A stretch of 64,000 nucleotides of DNA from Lacrimispora xylanisolvens (GCF_002934545.1 NZ_PTJA01000016.1:62001-126000); one strand, 5' to 3'. Positions 48,624 through 58,807 are shown, counted from the first letter of the stretch. The notes: a model not told the origin generated them from the sequence alone. Made by a program: numbers and translations.

Positions 48624-51600
48624 TTAATCCAGCAGCCCCAGCAAATCTTCTTTCGTCAGATTGCTTAAGGAAACTGTACCCTCTGTTATAATCTGCTCTG
48701 CCAGATCCCGTTTGGATTCCTGCAGTTTTAAAATATTTTCTTCAATCGTTCCTTTTGTAATCAGTTTAAATACCGTCACCTGTTTATCCTGCCCGATTCT
48801 GTGAGCCCGGTCTGTTGCCTGATTCTGTGCTGCTACGTTCCACCAGGGATCAAAGTGAATCACCATATCTGCAGCAGTTAAGTTAAGGCCGGTTCCACCT
48901 GCTTTTAAGGAAATAAGAAACAGGGGAATCTCATCGTTTTTAAAGGAATTAACCATATGAAGCCGTTCTTCCTTGGGTGTGCCCCCTGTAAGCATATAGC
49001 AGGAAATTCCTTCTCCCTTAAGTCTTTTTTCAATGATCTCAAGCATGGAGGTAAACTGGGAAAATAAAAGGATCTTATGTCCTCCTTCCACTCCATTCTT
49101 AATTAAATCAACGCAGGTTTCCAGTTTAGCCGAATCTCCTCTGTAATTATCATAGCATAAATGGGGATCACAGCAAATCTGGCGCAGCCTTGTAAGTTCT
49201 GCCAGTATCTGTATATTATCTCTTCCGCTTCTGCCTTCTCTGCCTTCCAGTTCAGTCTTTAAACGGTAGGCATTGGCTGTATACAAATCCTTTTGCTCTC
49301 TGTCAAAAGCAGAGTATACCACAGTCTCCAGCTTGTCAGGCAGTTCCTTTAATACGTCTTTTTTCAGTCTTCGTAGAATAAAAGGACCAATCAGGCGGTG
49401 AAGGCTTTCTAATACCCATCGCTCCTGGTTCTTTACAATCGGCATTTCATACTCTTTCTTAAACTTCTGGTAATGGAAAAGGAAACCAGGCATCAGGAAA
49501 TCAAAAATACTCCAAAGTTCAGAAAGGCGGTTTTCGATCGGGGTACCGGTCAAGGCAAACCTGCACACGGCATCCACTGTTTTTACTGCCTTTGCACTCT
49601 GGGTAGAAGCGTTCTTGATGTACTGGGCCTCGTCAATGATCTGGAAACGGAATGGTATTCCTTCATAAAGGTCTATATCCCGCTTGAGCAGATCGTAGGA
49701 AGTGACAACCACAGTTCCCTTTTCTAAATTCCCTAACTGTTCTTCTCTCTCTGATGCCGTACCAGTGACAGTTTTTACCTGTAACGACGGTGCAAAGAGA
49801 TGGATCTCATTTTCCCAGTTATAGACAAGAGAAGCCGGACAAACCACCAGAAAACTGGCGTCCGGATTTCTCTGGGCTTCATCAAGGATTAATGCTATGA
49901 CCTGAATGGTCTTTCCAAGTCCCATATCATCAGCCAGTATTCCGCCGAATCCATATTTGTCCAGAGTCTTAAGCCAGCGGTATCCCGTCTTTTGGTATCC
50001 TCTGAGCACAGACTTAAGGGAATCCGGTATCTCAAACTCGCTGTCCTCTACGGATTTCATCCCCCGTACCACTGCTTTGTACAGCTGGTCCCTGTATAAT
50101 GTTATGCCGCTTTCTTCTTTAAAAAGACCATCCAGATAAAGAGCCCTGTATTTAGGCAGGTGGAAATTTTTATTCTCCATCTCACCTGGATTTAACCCCA
50201 GTCCCTCAACAAGCTTTGCGATGGTAATGAGACCATTATCCTCTAGATTAACGAATTCTCCGCTTTTCAGCCGGTAGTACTTCTTTTTTCTGCTGTATTC
50301 AGATAAAAGCCTGGCTAAATCCTGACCGGTTAATTCACCTGCATCCACATTCAGTTCAAGCCAGTTTCCTGTACTTTTCACGCCTACAGAAATTTTAGGG
50401 GGCGGAAGCACTTTCAGTTTTTTAAATGATTCAGAAAAATAAACCTCTCCTACAGTCATGAATTCTCTGATTCCTTCTGTAAGAAGACGGTATACTGCTT
50501 CCTCATCATCCTTGATCGCCGGATAATCTGATTCATATTCCCTGTATTTAAAATACTTTGTGATCATCTGGCTGATGCGGAATTCTCCCGGAACATCTCT
50601 GCATACGGTTCGGGGCAGTTTTTCATCTTCAACGGGCTGAAAGGAATAGGTGCCGTAAGAAAGGGTGGGGCGTAAAATCAGTTTACTGGGACCATCACTG
50701 TCAAAATCAAACCTGGCTCTTAGTTCCTCCGGTTTAAATGACTCCAGATCAAGACTGCCCGAATCAATGGTACAGTAAGAAGCGATCCTTTTTAATACCC
50801 GTTCATAAAAAAGAGGCATATCCTTATTATTAATTACGGTTTCACACTCCACGCCATAACCGTTCATCATCTGGTCTAAAAAAACGCCAAGGGTCTCACT
50901 GCAAGGCTGGTCACAACAAGACAGATTTTTTAAATCTCCAAGGTACAGACGGTTTTCTCCCTTTACCACCAGGAGCTTCTTGTCTATGGATATGCGGACT
51001 CCATCTCTGCCCTCACGGGCCGCGGTCACAGTCAGATCCGGATTACGACCTGATATTTTCAGCTGTCTTTTCTCTCCTCTGTGATCCTCAAACTCCAGAG
51101 TCGTGCCCTTCATAATCCCAAAGAACCGGTCTCTTGCCGTCTTGCTTAAGTTTAAATAACGCATGACCGGACGTGCAGAAAAGGAGCTTTTCTGCATCTG
51201 CTCATACTGTTCACAATATCCATTGATGGATTCCAGCAAAAAGTCCAGAAGTGGACGGCTCTCCTTTACAAAGACGGACCGGTTATGATAGAAAGCAAGA
51301 TTTTTGCCATATTCCACATAGGTTCCATGATCCATGGCATCTGCAAACGCCGCTAAATCCTTAACAAGATAAAGGCGGTCCCTGCCAAGCTTTACTTCCA
51401 GCTTCACCTCTCTGCGGTTAACCAGAACGGATACCAGAAGTGAAATCTGTTCTTCCTGGCCCTCACTCATAATTCTGGCAACTTCCCCGTTGGTATACTC
51501 GCGGATCATGGCTCTCGCCTGGGCAGATGTGGTAACCGGCTTTCCCTGATTCCCTGATTCCTGTTCTTCATAAGCTTTAAACAGAGCCTGACAGTGAGGG

Positions 51601-51770
51601 CACATCCCACGGTAGGAATTTCCCTGAGCGCAGGAACAAGAGTAGTCAAATACCTGACTACCCTTGATATGAAGACTTGCTTTATATTCTTTTCCCTGAT
51701 CTTCCACCAATGCTTTAACTCCGGTTTCACCCTTCCAAAAAGCATTGGCAGTTATCTGTGATACTTTCAT
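48624..51770 (-). CDS. SNF2-family helicase with SWIM zinc finger
   Basis: 1048 residues from ATG 51770 (a GTG nine bases earlier is possible). The N-terminal SWIM finger is YSCSCAQGNSYRGMCPHC (about 43-60). A long middle domain precedes the ATPase: ILADDMGLGKTIQVIAL is Walker A, IIDEAQYIKNAST the DEAQ box, LTGTPIENRLSELWSIFDFL motif III, and DRAHRIGQDKQVTVFKLI the last motif. It should translocate on double-stranded DNA. In bacteria such proteins are thought to act in repair or transcription, but the specific role is not known. Confidence 0.92.
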   Translation of the reverse strand: MKVSQITANAFWKGETGVKALVEDQGKEYKASLHIKGSQVFDYSCSCAQGNSYRGMCPHCQALFKAYEEQESGNQGKPVTTSAQARAMIREYTNGEVARIMSEGQEEQISLLVSVLVNRREVKLEVKLGRDRLYLVKDLAAFADAMDHGTYVEYGKNLAFYHNRSVFVKESRPLLDFLLESINGYCEQYEQMQKSSFSARPVMRYLNLSKTARDRFFGIMKGTTLEFEDHRGEKRQLKISGRNPDLTVTAAREGRDGVRISIDKKLLVVKGENRLYLGDLKNLSCCDQPCSETLGVFLDQMMNGYGVECETVINNKDMPLFYERVLKRIASYCTIDSGSLDLESFKPEELRARFDFDSDGPSKLILRPTLSYGTYSFQPVEDEKLPRTVCRDVPGEFRISQMITKYFKYREYESDYPAIKDDEEAVYRLLTEGIREFMTVGEVYFSESFKKLKVLPPPKISVGVKSTGNWLELNVDAGELTGQDLARLLSEYSRKKKYYRLKSGEFVNLEDNGLITIAKLVEGLGLNPGEMENKNFHLPKYRALYLDGLFKEESGITLYRDQLYKAVVRGMKSVEDSEFEIPDSLKSVLRGYQKTGYRWLKTLDKYGFGGILADDMGLGKTIQVIALILDEAQRNPDASFLVVCPASLVYNWENEIHLFAPSLQVKTVTGTASEREEQLGNLEKGTVVVTSYDLLKRDIDLYEGIPFRFQIIDEAQYIKNASTQSAKAVKTVDAVCRFALTGTPIENRLSELWSIFDFLMPGFLFHYQKFKKEYEMPIVKNQERWVLESLHRLIGPFILRRLKKDVLKELPDKLETVVYSAFDREQKDLYTANAYRLKTELEGREGRSGRDNIQILAELTRLRQICCDPHLCYDNYRGDSAKLETCVDLIKNGVEGGHKILLFSQFTSMLEIIEKRLKGEGISCYMLTGGTPKEERLHMVNSFKNDEIPLFLISLKAGGTGLNLTAADMVIHFDPWWNVAAQNQATDRAHRIGQDKQVTVFKLITKGTIEENILKLQESKRDLAEQIITEGTVSLSNLTKEDLLGLLD

Positions 51771-51790
51771 ATCGCTCACATCCGTTCCAT

Positions 51791-53560
51791 TTACATACGT
51801 TCCGGTGCTTCAATACCAAGTACTCCGATGCAGCCATTCAGCACATCCTTTGCCAGACGAATCAGACCGATCCAGGAAGCCTGCTGTTCTTTATTCTCTT
51901 CTGAAATGATCTTTGTATCATGATAGAAGCGATTAAATGAATTGGCTAATTCATAGACATACTGGCATATTTTATGAGGTGCCAGCTCCAGGAAAGAGCT
52001 TTCTGCCACTTCATTGTATCTGGAAAGCTGGAGCATTAAATCTTTTTCTGCATCTGAGGCAGCGGGAAGAATCCGTTCCTCTCCCTGATACTTATCGTCC
52101 AGAGTCTGGTACTTTGCCAGAATGGATTTGATACGCACAATGGTATAGAGGATGTAAGGACCTGTATTTCCTTCAAAGGATACGAACCGGTCCATATCAA
52201 AGATATAATCCTTCGCAGCCTGATTGGATAAATCCCCGTATTTTAAAGCTGCCATGCCCACGATTTTTGAAGTTTCTCTGGCTTCTTCCTCCGAAACAGA
52301 ACGGTTCTCCATAATCTTTTCATAGGCAGCCTGGCTGATATCGGAAATCAGAGTTTCCAGACGCAGCACTCCGCCGTCTCTTGTCTTAAATGGTTTTCCG
52401 TCTTTGCCATTCATGGTACCAAAGGCAAGATGAGACATCTTTTTATCGGCAGGAACAAAGCCTGCTTTTTTCGCAACACGGAATACCTGGGTAAAATGAA
52501 GTTCCTGACGTTTGTCTGTTACATAAATATACCAGTCCGGCTTTATCTCTTTCTCCCTTTCAATAATGGTACCAAGATCAGAGGTGGAGTATAGCGCCGC
52601 TCCGTCGGATTTTCTGATAATGCATGGAGGCAGTTCCTTGGAATCCCCATCCATAGCCACATCAACCACAAGGGCGCCCTGACTTTCGTAGGCAAGTCCT
52701 TTTTCGGTCAGTTCTTCAATCACCTGGGGAATATAGGTTTCCGCATCGCTTTCGCCCTTCCATAAGTCAAAGGTGACATTAAGGCTGCCATAATTCATCT
52801 TTAAATCAGCCACAGAAACATGAATAATATGCTGCCAGATGGCACGATAGGGAGCATATCCATTTTGCAGCTTTAAGGTTGCTTCATGAGCTCTCTTACT
52901 GAATGATTCGTCCTCTTTGGATTTTAAACTGGCCGCAGGATAAATCTCTTCTAATTCTGTGATGGTAAATGGGGCATCTTTGGGATATTCACCTTCAAAC
53001 GACTCATCAAAGTAGGGAAGTTCCGGCTTTCTGTCTCTTAATTCTTCTATAATCAGGCCCATCTGAAGACCCCAGTCCCCCAGATGTACATCACCGATGA
53101 TGTTATGTCCCAGAAAACGGCCCATGCGCTTAATGCTTTCTCCAATAACAGCAGAACGGAGGTGACCTACATGAAGTGGCTTTGCCACATTGGCGCCGCC
53201 GTAATCTACCACAATGGTCATAGGTTCATGTGTTTTTTCACAGCCGCACTGGTCCTCTCCTGCCATCTTGTTCATATATTCTGCCAGATAACCGGCATTG
53301 ATCTTTAAGTTAATAAATCCAGGCATCACCGCTTCTACCGTTTCAAAAGCGTGACTTGCTAAAAGTTTTGACACCACTTCCGATGCGATATCAAACGGTT
53401 TCTTTTTATAAGCTTTGGCTGCCGCCATGGCTCCGTTGCACTGGTACTCGCAAAGATCCGGACGGTTGGATAAAGTCACCTTTGCATAAATTTCATCGTA
53501 TCCGCAATCTGCAAAAGCTGTCTTCATCTCTGCCGTAATTAAATCAAGAATCTTCTTCAT
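51791..53560 (-). CDS. argS: Arginyl-tRNA synthetase
   Basis: 589 residues, class I. ANVAKPLHVGHLRSAVIGES has HVGH in place of HIGH. KKMSHLAFGTM takes the place of KMSKS, as in many ArgRS that lack a clear copy. The N-terminal additional domain (about 1-105) contacts tRNA, and the C-terminal bundle ends with ANSFNRFYHDTKI and LGIEAPERM. It charges tRNA-Arg. No T-box is seen upstream. Single gene. Confidence 0.96.
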   Translation of the reverse strand: MKKILDLITAEMKTAFADCGYDEIYAKVTLSNRPDLCEYQCNGAMAAAKAYKKKPFDIASEVVSKLLASHAFETVEAVMPGFINLKINAGYLAEYMNKMAGEDQCGCEKTHEPMTIVVDYGGANVAKPLHVGHLRSAVIGESIKRMGRFLGHNIIGDVHLGDWGLQMGLIIEELRDRKPELPYFDESFEGEYPKDAPFTITELEEIYPAASLKSKEDESFSKRAHEATLKLQNGYAPYRAIWQHIIHVSVADLKMNYGSLNVTFDLWKGESDAETYIPQVIEELTEKGLAYESQGALVVDVAMDGDSKELPPCIIRKSDGAALYSTSDLGTIIEREKEIKPDWYIYVTDKRQELHFTQVFRVAKKAGFVPADKKMSHLAFGTMNGKDGKPFKTRDGGVLRLETLISDISQAAYEKIMENRSVSEEEARETSKIVGMAALKYGDLSNQAAKDYIFDMDRFVSFEGNTGPYILYTIVRIKSILAKYQTLDDKYQGEERILPAASDAEKDLMLQLSRYNEVAESSFLELAPHKICQYVYELANSFNRFYHDTKIISEENKEQQASWIGLIRLAKDVLNGCIGVLGIEAPERM

Positions 53561-53825
53561 CGGTTCCTTGTCTCCTTTATCTACTCCATAAATTTCTAAG
53601 CTAAATACTAATTATATTACAAGTAATATTAAAAATCAATTTTTTTATGACTTCTCTGCTATTCTTTTATTTAGATTCTATGTTTTTAATATTGTGTGTT
53701 TTGTATTTTTGTACGTCTTCATTCTGATCACCATTAAAATAAAATGATTGCAATTCTCATCTGGTATGATATATGATTCAGTTAAGAAGAAACAAAAAGG
53801 ATACAAATGCCTGGAAAGGAGCCCT

Positions 53826-54515
53826 ATGGCACATCAATGCAGCTGCTGCAACCAACTATGCACTTCCCGTATCTCACTTTTTGAATCCCTTTCCTTTGAT
53901 GAACAAAAGGAACTGATATCAAAAGCACAGCATCTGGATTTCCAGAAAGGGGATACCGTCTTTCATGAGAAGGATCCGGCAGATAAAATTATGGTCATTC
54001 GTTACGGCAAGATCAAAATCAACCGCTATTCCCTGGAAGGAAAAGAGTATGTTCTTGATATTCTTGATGAAGGAGATTTCTACGGAGAGCAGAATATATT
54101 CGGAGGAAAAACACTGGAAGCAAACGCCGTTTCCATGGGAGAAAGCGGTGTCTGCCTGATTTATCTAAAGGATATTCAAAATATGATCTTAAAAAGACCG
54201 GAGATCGGGATCAAGCTGTTAAATGTGATCGGCAATAAGCTTTCCCTTGCCAATGAACTGGTTCAATTATTATCCGTAAACGATGCCAAGGCAAGGATCG
54301 CAGGATTTATTCTGTTCCGAAGCAGCCGGATCAACAAAGACACCATTGAACTGACCAGAGAAGACATTGCAGCCTATATCAACGTCCGCCGGGAAACCAT
54401 CAGCCGAAAGATGGGAGAGCTTCGCAATGACGGAGCCATTGCTCTGGAAGGAAACCGAAAGGTGCGGATTTTAAACAAAGATTTGTTAAGAGCTATCTTT
54501 GAAAACGATATTTAG
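53826..54515 (+). CDS. Crp/Fnr-family regulator with N-terminal cysteine cluster
   Basis: 229 residues from ATG 53826, behind AAAGGAG; the open frame before it has no support. CSCCNQLC (Cys 5, 7, 8, 12) stands at the N-terminus where FNR holds its 4Fe-4S cluster. The cyclic-nucleotide-like barrel spans about 25-140 and the helix-turn-helix is LTREDIAAYINVRRETISRK. The genes that follow deal with NO and oxygen, and an FNR-like site precedes them, so it is probably a redox or NO sensor that activates them. Confidence 0.88.
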   Translation: MAHQCSCCNQLCTSRISLFESLSFDEQKELISKAQHLDFQKGDTVFHEKDPADKIMVIRYGKIKINRYSLEGKEYVLDILDEGDFYGEQNIFGGKTLEANAVSMGESGVCLIYLKDIQNMILKRPEIGIKLLNVIGNKLSLANELVQLLSVNDAKARIAGFILFRSSRINKDTIELTREDIAAYINVRRETISRKMGELRNDGAIALEGNRKVRILNKDLLRAIFENDI

Positions 54516-54552
54516 CCAGAAAACAAAATAAATTTCGAAAAGTTTCAAATAA

Positions 54553-54593
54553 TGATTTAAATCACATTTTTCTTTCTCTCGCCGGGTTATACT
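54553..54593 (+). promoter_or_regulatory. FNR-type palindrome and promoter of the RIC-flavodiiron operon
   Basis: TGATTTAAATCA (54553-54564) is a perfect palindrome of FNR/Crp type, and TATACT (54588-54593) is a -10. With a start near 54600 the palindrome is centred at -41.5, the place of a class II activator, and no good -35 is present. Confidence 0.7.
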
Positions 54594-54635
54594 AACCTTA
54601 CCGAAACAGTTATGAACTCGAAAGGGAGGATATAG

Positions 54636-55334
54636 ATGATTACAAATAAAATGAAATTAAACGAAATCGTAAAAGCTTATCCCAGAGCCGTTGATATTTT
54701 TAATGACTTTCACATTGATTATTGCTGCGGAGGCAATGATTCTCTGGAAGATGCATTAAATCAGCTTTCCATTGATTCCAAAAGCTTTATAGATGTATTA
54801 AATAAAAAACTTGAAAAACAGACAAAAGAACCTGTTCCCACAGAAGTTTTAGACGTTGACCGTCTTATGAAAATGGAAGTTCCGGCACTTATTGATTACA
54901 TCATTGATACCTATCATGGAAAAGAGCGGATCCTTCTTTCAGAAATTGATGCCCTTTCAAATAAGGTGCTTCTGGCTCATTATGCCCATCATAAGGATCA
55001 GCTGATACCCCTTCACGGCCTTTTCTCTGATTTAAAGAAGGAACTGGAAGAGCATTTTGCCAAGGAAGAAAAGCTTGTCTTTCCATATATGAAACAGAGC
55101 TATAACCAAAAAAGCGATAAAGGGTATGTAAAAGAACTGGAAGATGAACACGATGCAGCCGGAAATCTGATTAAAGATATCATTGCCTGCACCAATGACT
55201 TTACAGTTCCGGATGGAGGCTGTACCTCCTATCACATGCTGTTTCAAAAGCTTCATGAGCTGATCAAAGATATTTACAATCATATCTTCACAGAAAACTC
55301 ACTGTTATTTTCAAAATATGAAGGAGGACATTAA
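54636..55334 (+). CDS. RIC (repair of iron centres) di-iron protein, ScdA/YtfE family
   Basis: 232 residues. The DUF542 N-terminal domain has FHIDYCCGGNDSLEDAL, and the hemerythrin-like domain follows with YAHHKDQL, EEHFAKEEKLVFPYMK, LEDEHDAAG and YNHIFTENSLLF, giving the His and Glu ligands of a di-iron site. The family repairs iron-sulfur clusters hurt by nitric oxide or peroxide. AAGGGAGG precedes the ATG, and the flavodiiron gene starts two bases after its stop. Confidence 0.92.
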   Translation: MITNKMKLNEIVKAYPRAVDIFNDFHIDYCCGGNDSLEDALNQLSIDSKSFIDVLNKKLEKQTKEPVPTEVLDVDRLMKMEVPALIDYIIDTYHGKERILLSEIDALSNKVLLAHYAHHKDQLIPLHGLFSDLKKELEEHFAKEEKLVFPYMKQSYNQKSDKGYVKELEDEHDAAGNLIKDIIACTNDFTVPDGGCTSYHMLFQKLHELIKDIYNHIFTENSLLFSKYEGGH

Positions 55335-55335
55335 G

Positions 55336-56523
55336 ATGAAAAAACTTGTAAAGAACAATGTCAACTGGGTCGGTATTATTGATTGGGAGCTTGAATCCTT
55401 CCACGGGGCGGACTACTCTATTAACCACGGTTCCAGCCAGAATGCATATTTGATCCAGGAAGAAAAGACCGTGTTGATCGATACCGTATGGAAACCTCAT
55501 TCCACAGAATTTATCGACAATCTGGAAAAGGAAATTGATTTAAATAAAATCGACTTTATTGTTGCCAACCATGGAGAGGTGGACCACAGCGGTTCCCTTC
55601 CAGCTTTAATGGAGAAGATACCGAATACTCCGATTTACTGTACTGCAAACGGAGTGAAATCCCTTACGGGACAGTATCACCATCCGGAGTGGAATTACCA
55701 GGTTGTGAAAACAGGAGATTCTGTGGACATTGGAAACGGCAAGAAGCTGGTATTTGTGGAGATGAAGATGCTTCACTGGCCAGACAGCATGGCTACCTAT
55801 TTAACCGGGGATAACATTCTCTTTTCCAACGATGCTTTTGGACAGCACTTTGCCGTAGAAGAATTATTCAATGATAAGGCCGATCAGTGCAGACTTTGGG
55901 AAGAAGCGCTTAAATATTATGCCAATATTTTAACTCCATTTTCACTTCTTGTGAAAAAGAAAGTGGAAGAAATTCAGGCGCTTAATCTTCCTATTGACAT
56001 CATTGCCACCAGCCATGGCTGTATCTGGAGAGATAATCCCTTACAGATCGTGGAAAAATACTATGAGTGGTCTCAGAATTACCAGGAAGACCAGATCACC
56101 ATTGTTTATGATACTATGTGGGAAGGCACAAAACAGCTTGCCCATAAGATCAGTTCGGAAATCGCAGAGCTTTCCCCTCAGACCCGAGTAAAGATTTACA
56201 ACATTTCCAAGTCGGATAAAAATGACATTATGACCGAAGTATTTAAGTCAAAAGCCATTGCGCTGGGTTCCCCCACTGTAGGAGGCAGCATTCTTTCTTC
56301 CGTAGGCGGCTGGCTGGATTTCTTAAAAGAGCTTAGATTCAAAGAGAAAAAAGCTGCTGTATTTGGATGCTACGGCTGGAGCGGTGAAGGTACTAAGGTT
56401 CTTCGTGAAAAGCTGACAGATGCAGGATTTTCAGTAGTTGAAGAGGAAGCCAAATGCTTATGGAATCCACGGGAAGAAGACTATGAAAGAGCTGCCGGGA
56501 TAGCAAAAGCGCTTTGTGAATAA
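55336..56523 (+). CDS. fprA: A-type flavodiiron protein
   Basis: 395 residues from ATG 55336, with GGAGG inside the end of the RIC gene. The metallo-beta-lactamase domain (about 1-245) has NHGEVDHSG, the HxExDH di-iron motif of flavodiiron proteins, and LFSNDAFGQH. The flavodoxin domain follows (ITIVYDTMWEGTKQLAHKIS, then GSPTVGGSILSSVGGWLDFL). It reduces oxygen to water or NO to nitrous oxide in anaerobes. It forms a stress operon with RIC under the upstream Crp/Fnr protein. Confidence 0.93.
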   Translation: MKKLVKNNVNWVGIIDWELESFHGADYSINHGSSQNAYLIQEEKTVLIDTVWKPHSTEFIDNLEKEIDLNKIDFIVANHGEVDHSGSLPALMEKIPNTPIYCTANGVKSLTGQYHHPEWNYQVVKTGDSVDIGNGKKLVFVEMKMLHWPDSMATYLTGDNILFSNDAFGQHFAVEELFNDKADQCRLWEEALKYYANILTPFSLLVKKKVEEIQALNLPIDIIATSHGCIWRDNPLQIVEKYYEWSQNYQEDQITIVYDTMWEGTKQLAHKISSEIAELSPQTRVKIYNISKSDKNDIMTEVFKSKAIALGSPTVGGSILSSVGGWLDFLKELRFKEKKAAVFGCYGWSGEGTKVLREKLTDAGFSVVEEEAKCLWNPREEDYERAAGIAKALCE

Positions 56524-56563
56524 GGCAAACGCATCATACTTCACGCATAGGCTAAAAGCCCAT

Positions 56564-56600
56564 AAAAAGAGCAGGGTATGTATTTCTACATACTCTGCTC
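56564..56600 (-). terminator. Terminator of efp
   Basis: Read leftward, GAGCAGAGTATGTA and TACATACCCTGCTC pair around GAAA and end in TTTTT. Confidence 0.85.
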
Positions 56601-56655
56601 ATGTGTCATCTATAACTAAATGACATTGGGACAGTCCGGTTCTTTTTTTTCCTGA

Positions 56656-57213
56656 TTAAACTCTGGACAGATATTCGCCTGTACGTGTATCAATCTTAAT
56701 CTTATCACCCTGTTCAACAAATAAAGGAACGTAAACCACTGCACCAGTTTCCACGGTAGCTGGCTTAGTAGCTCCCTGAGCAGTGTCACCTTTAAATCCT
56801 GGCTCTGTATCAGTAATAACCAGTTCCACAAATAACGGAGGCTCTATAGAATATACCTTACCATTGTAAGAGCATACCTTTACTGTATCATTCTCTTTCA
56901 CAAACTTTAATGCATCTCCAACGACATCATCGCTTAATGCAACCTGTTCATAGCTGCTGGTATCCATAAAGTTATGAAGATCTCCATCGGCATACAGATA
57001 CTGCATGTCTACTCTGTCGATTCTAGCCTGCGGAAACTTCTCTGTCGGGCGGAATGTGCGTTCTACAACGCCGCCGTTTACCACATCTTTAATCTTTGTT
57101 CTTACGAAAGCAGCACCTTTACCAGGTTTCACGTGCTGAAACTCCATAATCTGATATACAGTACCATCGATCTCCAATGTGATACCGTTTCTAAAATCAC
57201 CCGCTGATATCAT
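56656..57213 (-). CDS. efp: Elongation factor P
   Basis: 185 residues, [20 protein letters not shown] start and the tip [14 protein letters not shown], where the Lys of PGKG is the usual modification site. The second and third OB folds end with [17 protein letters not shown]. It relieves ribosome stalling at proline runs; note that a Pro-rich protein is encoded at 26871-27182. Single gene with its own terminator. Confidence 0.97.
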   Translation of the reverse strand: MISAGDFRNGITLEIDGTVYQIMEFQHVKPGKGAAFVRTKIKDVVNGGVVERTFRPTEKFPQARIDRVDMQYLYADGDLHNFMDTSSYEQVALSDDVVGDALKFVKENDTVKVCSYNGKVYSIEPPLFVELVITDTEPGFKGDTAQGATKPATVETGAVVYVPLFVEQGDKIKIDTRTGEYLSRV

Positions 57214-57419
57214 AAATGATATTCCTCCTTGAATTCACTTCTTAACCTTTTATATTCTATACTAAAATTAATGCATTTTCAACTGTTTTTTGCAAATATC
57301 TCCTTATTTCTTTATCATATACGAATCTTTTATGATTAAAAAAGTCATCTGCATGTCCATGAAAACATTTCTCTTCTCTGATATTATAACCGGAAAATAA
57401 CAAATATACCCGCCGACGG

Positions 57420-57941
57420 TTAGCTGCGCTTTAATTGCTTCATTTTCTTATTCTTGCGGTAATAATACAGAACAACGGACTCTAGCGCCCGCTTTATTCT
57501 GATCTGAATCTCTTCTTTTGGATGGATCCGGCTGACCAGAATGCTGTAGATTCCAGCCCTCTTTGCGCCAAATACATCAGTAAAAAGCTGGTCTCCCACA
57601 AAAATTGTATTGGAAGAATTGGTACCCATAAGCTTCATGGCCCGCTGATACCCTTCCACTCCTGGCTTTCTTCCCTTGAAAATATAATTAAGGCTGCCTG
57701 CATCCTTGGCGAAAGCGGATACTCTCGGTTCTTTGTTGTTGGATAAAAGACAGGTTTCCATTCCCAGTTCATGAAGCCTTAAAAACATCTTCTTTGCCCG
57801 GTTGTCCGCCGGTGCCCCATGGGGAACAAGGGTATTGTCAATATCAAAAATAATACCCCTGATTCCTTTTTTATAAAAATCTTCAAAGGGTATTTCATAC
57901 GTGGAATTTACGTCTTCATCTGGATAAAATTTCTGAAACAT
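57420..57941 (-). CDS. yqeG: YqeG-family HAD phosphatase
   Basis: 173 residues. GIIFDIDNTLVPHG (about 30-43) has the nucleophile DxD of HAD phosphatases, SNN the second motif, KGRKPGVEGYQRAM the Lys, and FVGDQLFTDVFGA the last acidic motif. It is the subclass IIIA group to which B. subtilis YqeG and yeast Gep4 belong, with a lipid or nucleotide substrate not settled. Seven bases after nrdR, so co-transcribed. Confidence 0.9.
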   Translation of the reverse strand: MFQKFYPDEDVNSTYEIPFEDFYKKGIRGIIFDIDNTLVPHGAPADNRAKKMFLRLHELGMETCLLSNNKEPRVSAFAKDAGSLNYIFKGRKPGVEGYQRAMKLMGTNSSNTIFVGDQLFTDVFGAKRAGIYSILVSRIHPKEEIQIRIKRALESVVLYYYRKNKKMKQLKRS

Positions 57942-57948
57942 GGCTCTC

Positions 57949-58401
57949 CTATTTCTTTAACAATTTTCCTATTTCTTCCATAAAGGTATTTACATCTTTA
58001 AACTCTCTGTATACAGAGGCAAATCTTACATATGCCACTTCATCCACTTCCTGAAGCTTTTTCATAACCAGCTCTCCAATGACGGTGCTTTCTACTTCTT
58101 TTTCTTCCCTGTTAAATACCTGGGTTTCAATCTCATCTACCATGGCAGCGATCTGCTGGGAAGAAACCGGCCTTTTGTGGCAGGAGTGAAGAATTCCTGA
58201 TTCTATCTTGGATCGGTCATAAACCTCTCTGGAATTATCTTTTTTTATAACCATAAGCGGCATGGTTTCCAGCTTTTCATAAGTGGTAAACCTCTTTCCG
58301 CACTTTTCACATTGCCTGCGGCGTCTGATCGAACTGTTGTCGTCTGCCGGTCTGGAATCAATGACCTTTGTATCTGCCTCGTTGCAAAATGGACATTTCA
58401 C
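57949..58401 (-). CDS. nrdR: Ribonucleotide reductase repressor NrdR
   Basis: 150 residues from GTG 58401, where the protein reads (M)KCPFCNEADTKVIDSRP, the standard start; GGAGG lies nine bases upstream. The longer frame is not supported. The zinc ribbon uses CPFC and CEKC, followed by RRQCEKCGKRFTTYEKLE. The ATP-cone (about 49-139, MVIKKDNSREVYDRSKIESG) senses ATP/dATP. It binds NrdR boxes; a pair is seen at nrdDG (47885-47930). Confidence 0.96.
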   Translation of the reverse strand: MKCPFCNEADTKVIDSRPADDNSSIRRRRQCEKCGKRFTTYEKLETMPLMVIKKDNSREVYDRSKIESGILHSCHKRPVSSQQIAAMVDEIETQVFNREEKEVESTVIGELVMKKLQEVDEVAYVRFASVYREFKDVNTFMEEIGKLLKK

Positions 58402-58487
58402 GCCTCGGATCCTCCTGTCTTTCGGACTGTAACTTTTATTATGTATATCATAACTTACAATCCTTAGATTCGCAAGCCCATCTTCCA

Positions 58488-58748
58488 TTAAATACCGCAT
58501 TTTTCCGTTGCTTTTTCCAAATCCACGTTAACCAGTATGATATCAGGACCTACCTGTCTGATATCACAAAATGGAATTACATATTCTCTTTCCCGTACCA
58601 GAAAGCCGCAAAAGCATCCGGGACCTGGCACAATGATAGCCAGCAGACAGCCGGTTTCCATATCAAAATCCACGTCTCCTACAAAACCAAGACGTCTGCA
58701 GTCGCAGATATTAATCACTTCTTTTTGCTTCAGATCGCAAATGCGCAT
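58488..58748 (-). CDS. YlmC/YmxH-family PRC-barrel protein
   Basis: 86 residues from ATG 58748, with AGGAGGTG seven bases upstream. One PRC barrel: MRICDLKQKEVINICDCRRL, GFVGDVDFDMETGCLLAIIV and YVIPFCDIRQVGPDIILVNV match YlmC/YmxH, which is made during sporulation in Bacillus and Clostridium. Function unknown. It begins the ylmC-nrdR-yqeG transcript. Confidence 0.9.
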   Translation of the reverse strand: MRICDLKQKEVINICDCRRLGFVGDVDFDMETGCLLAIIVPGPGCFCGFLVREREYVIPFCDIRQVGPDIILVNVDLEKATEKCGI

Positions 58749-58807
58749 AAGACACACCTCCTATAGTGTATTCTATGCGCATGCAAATCCTGTGACACGG
58801 TTTCAAA

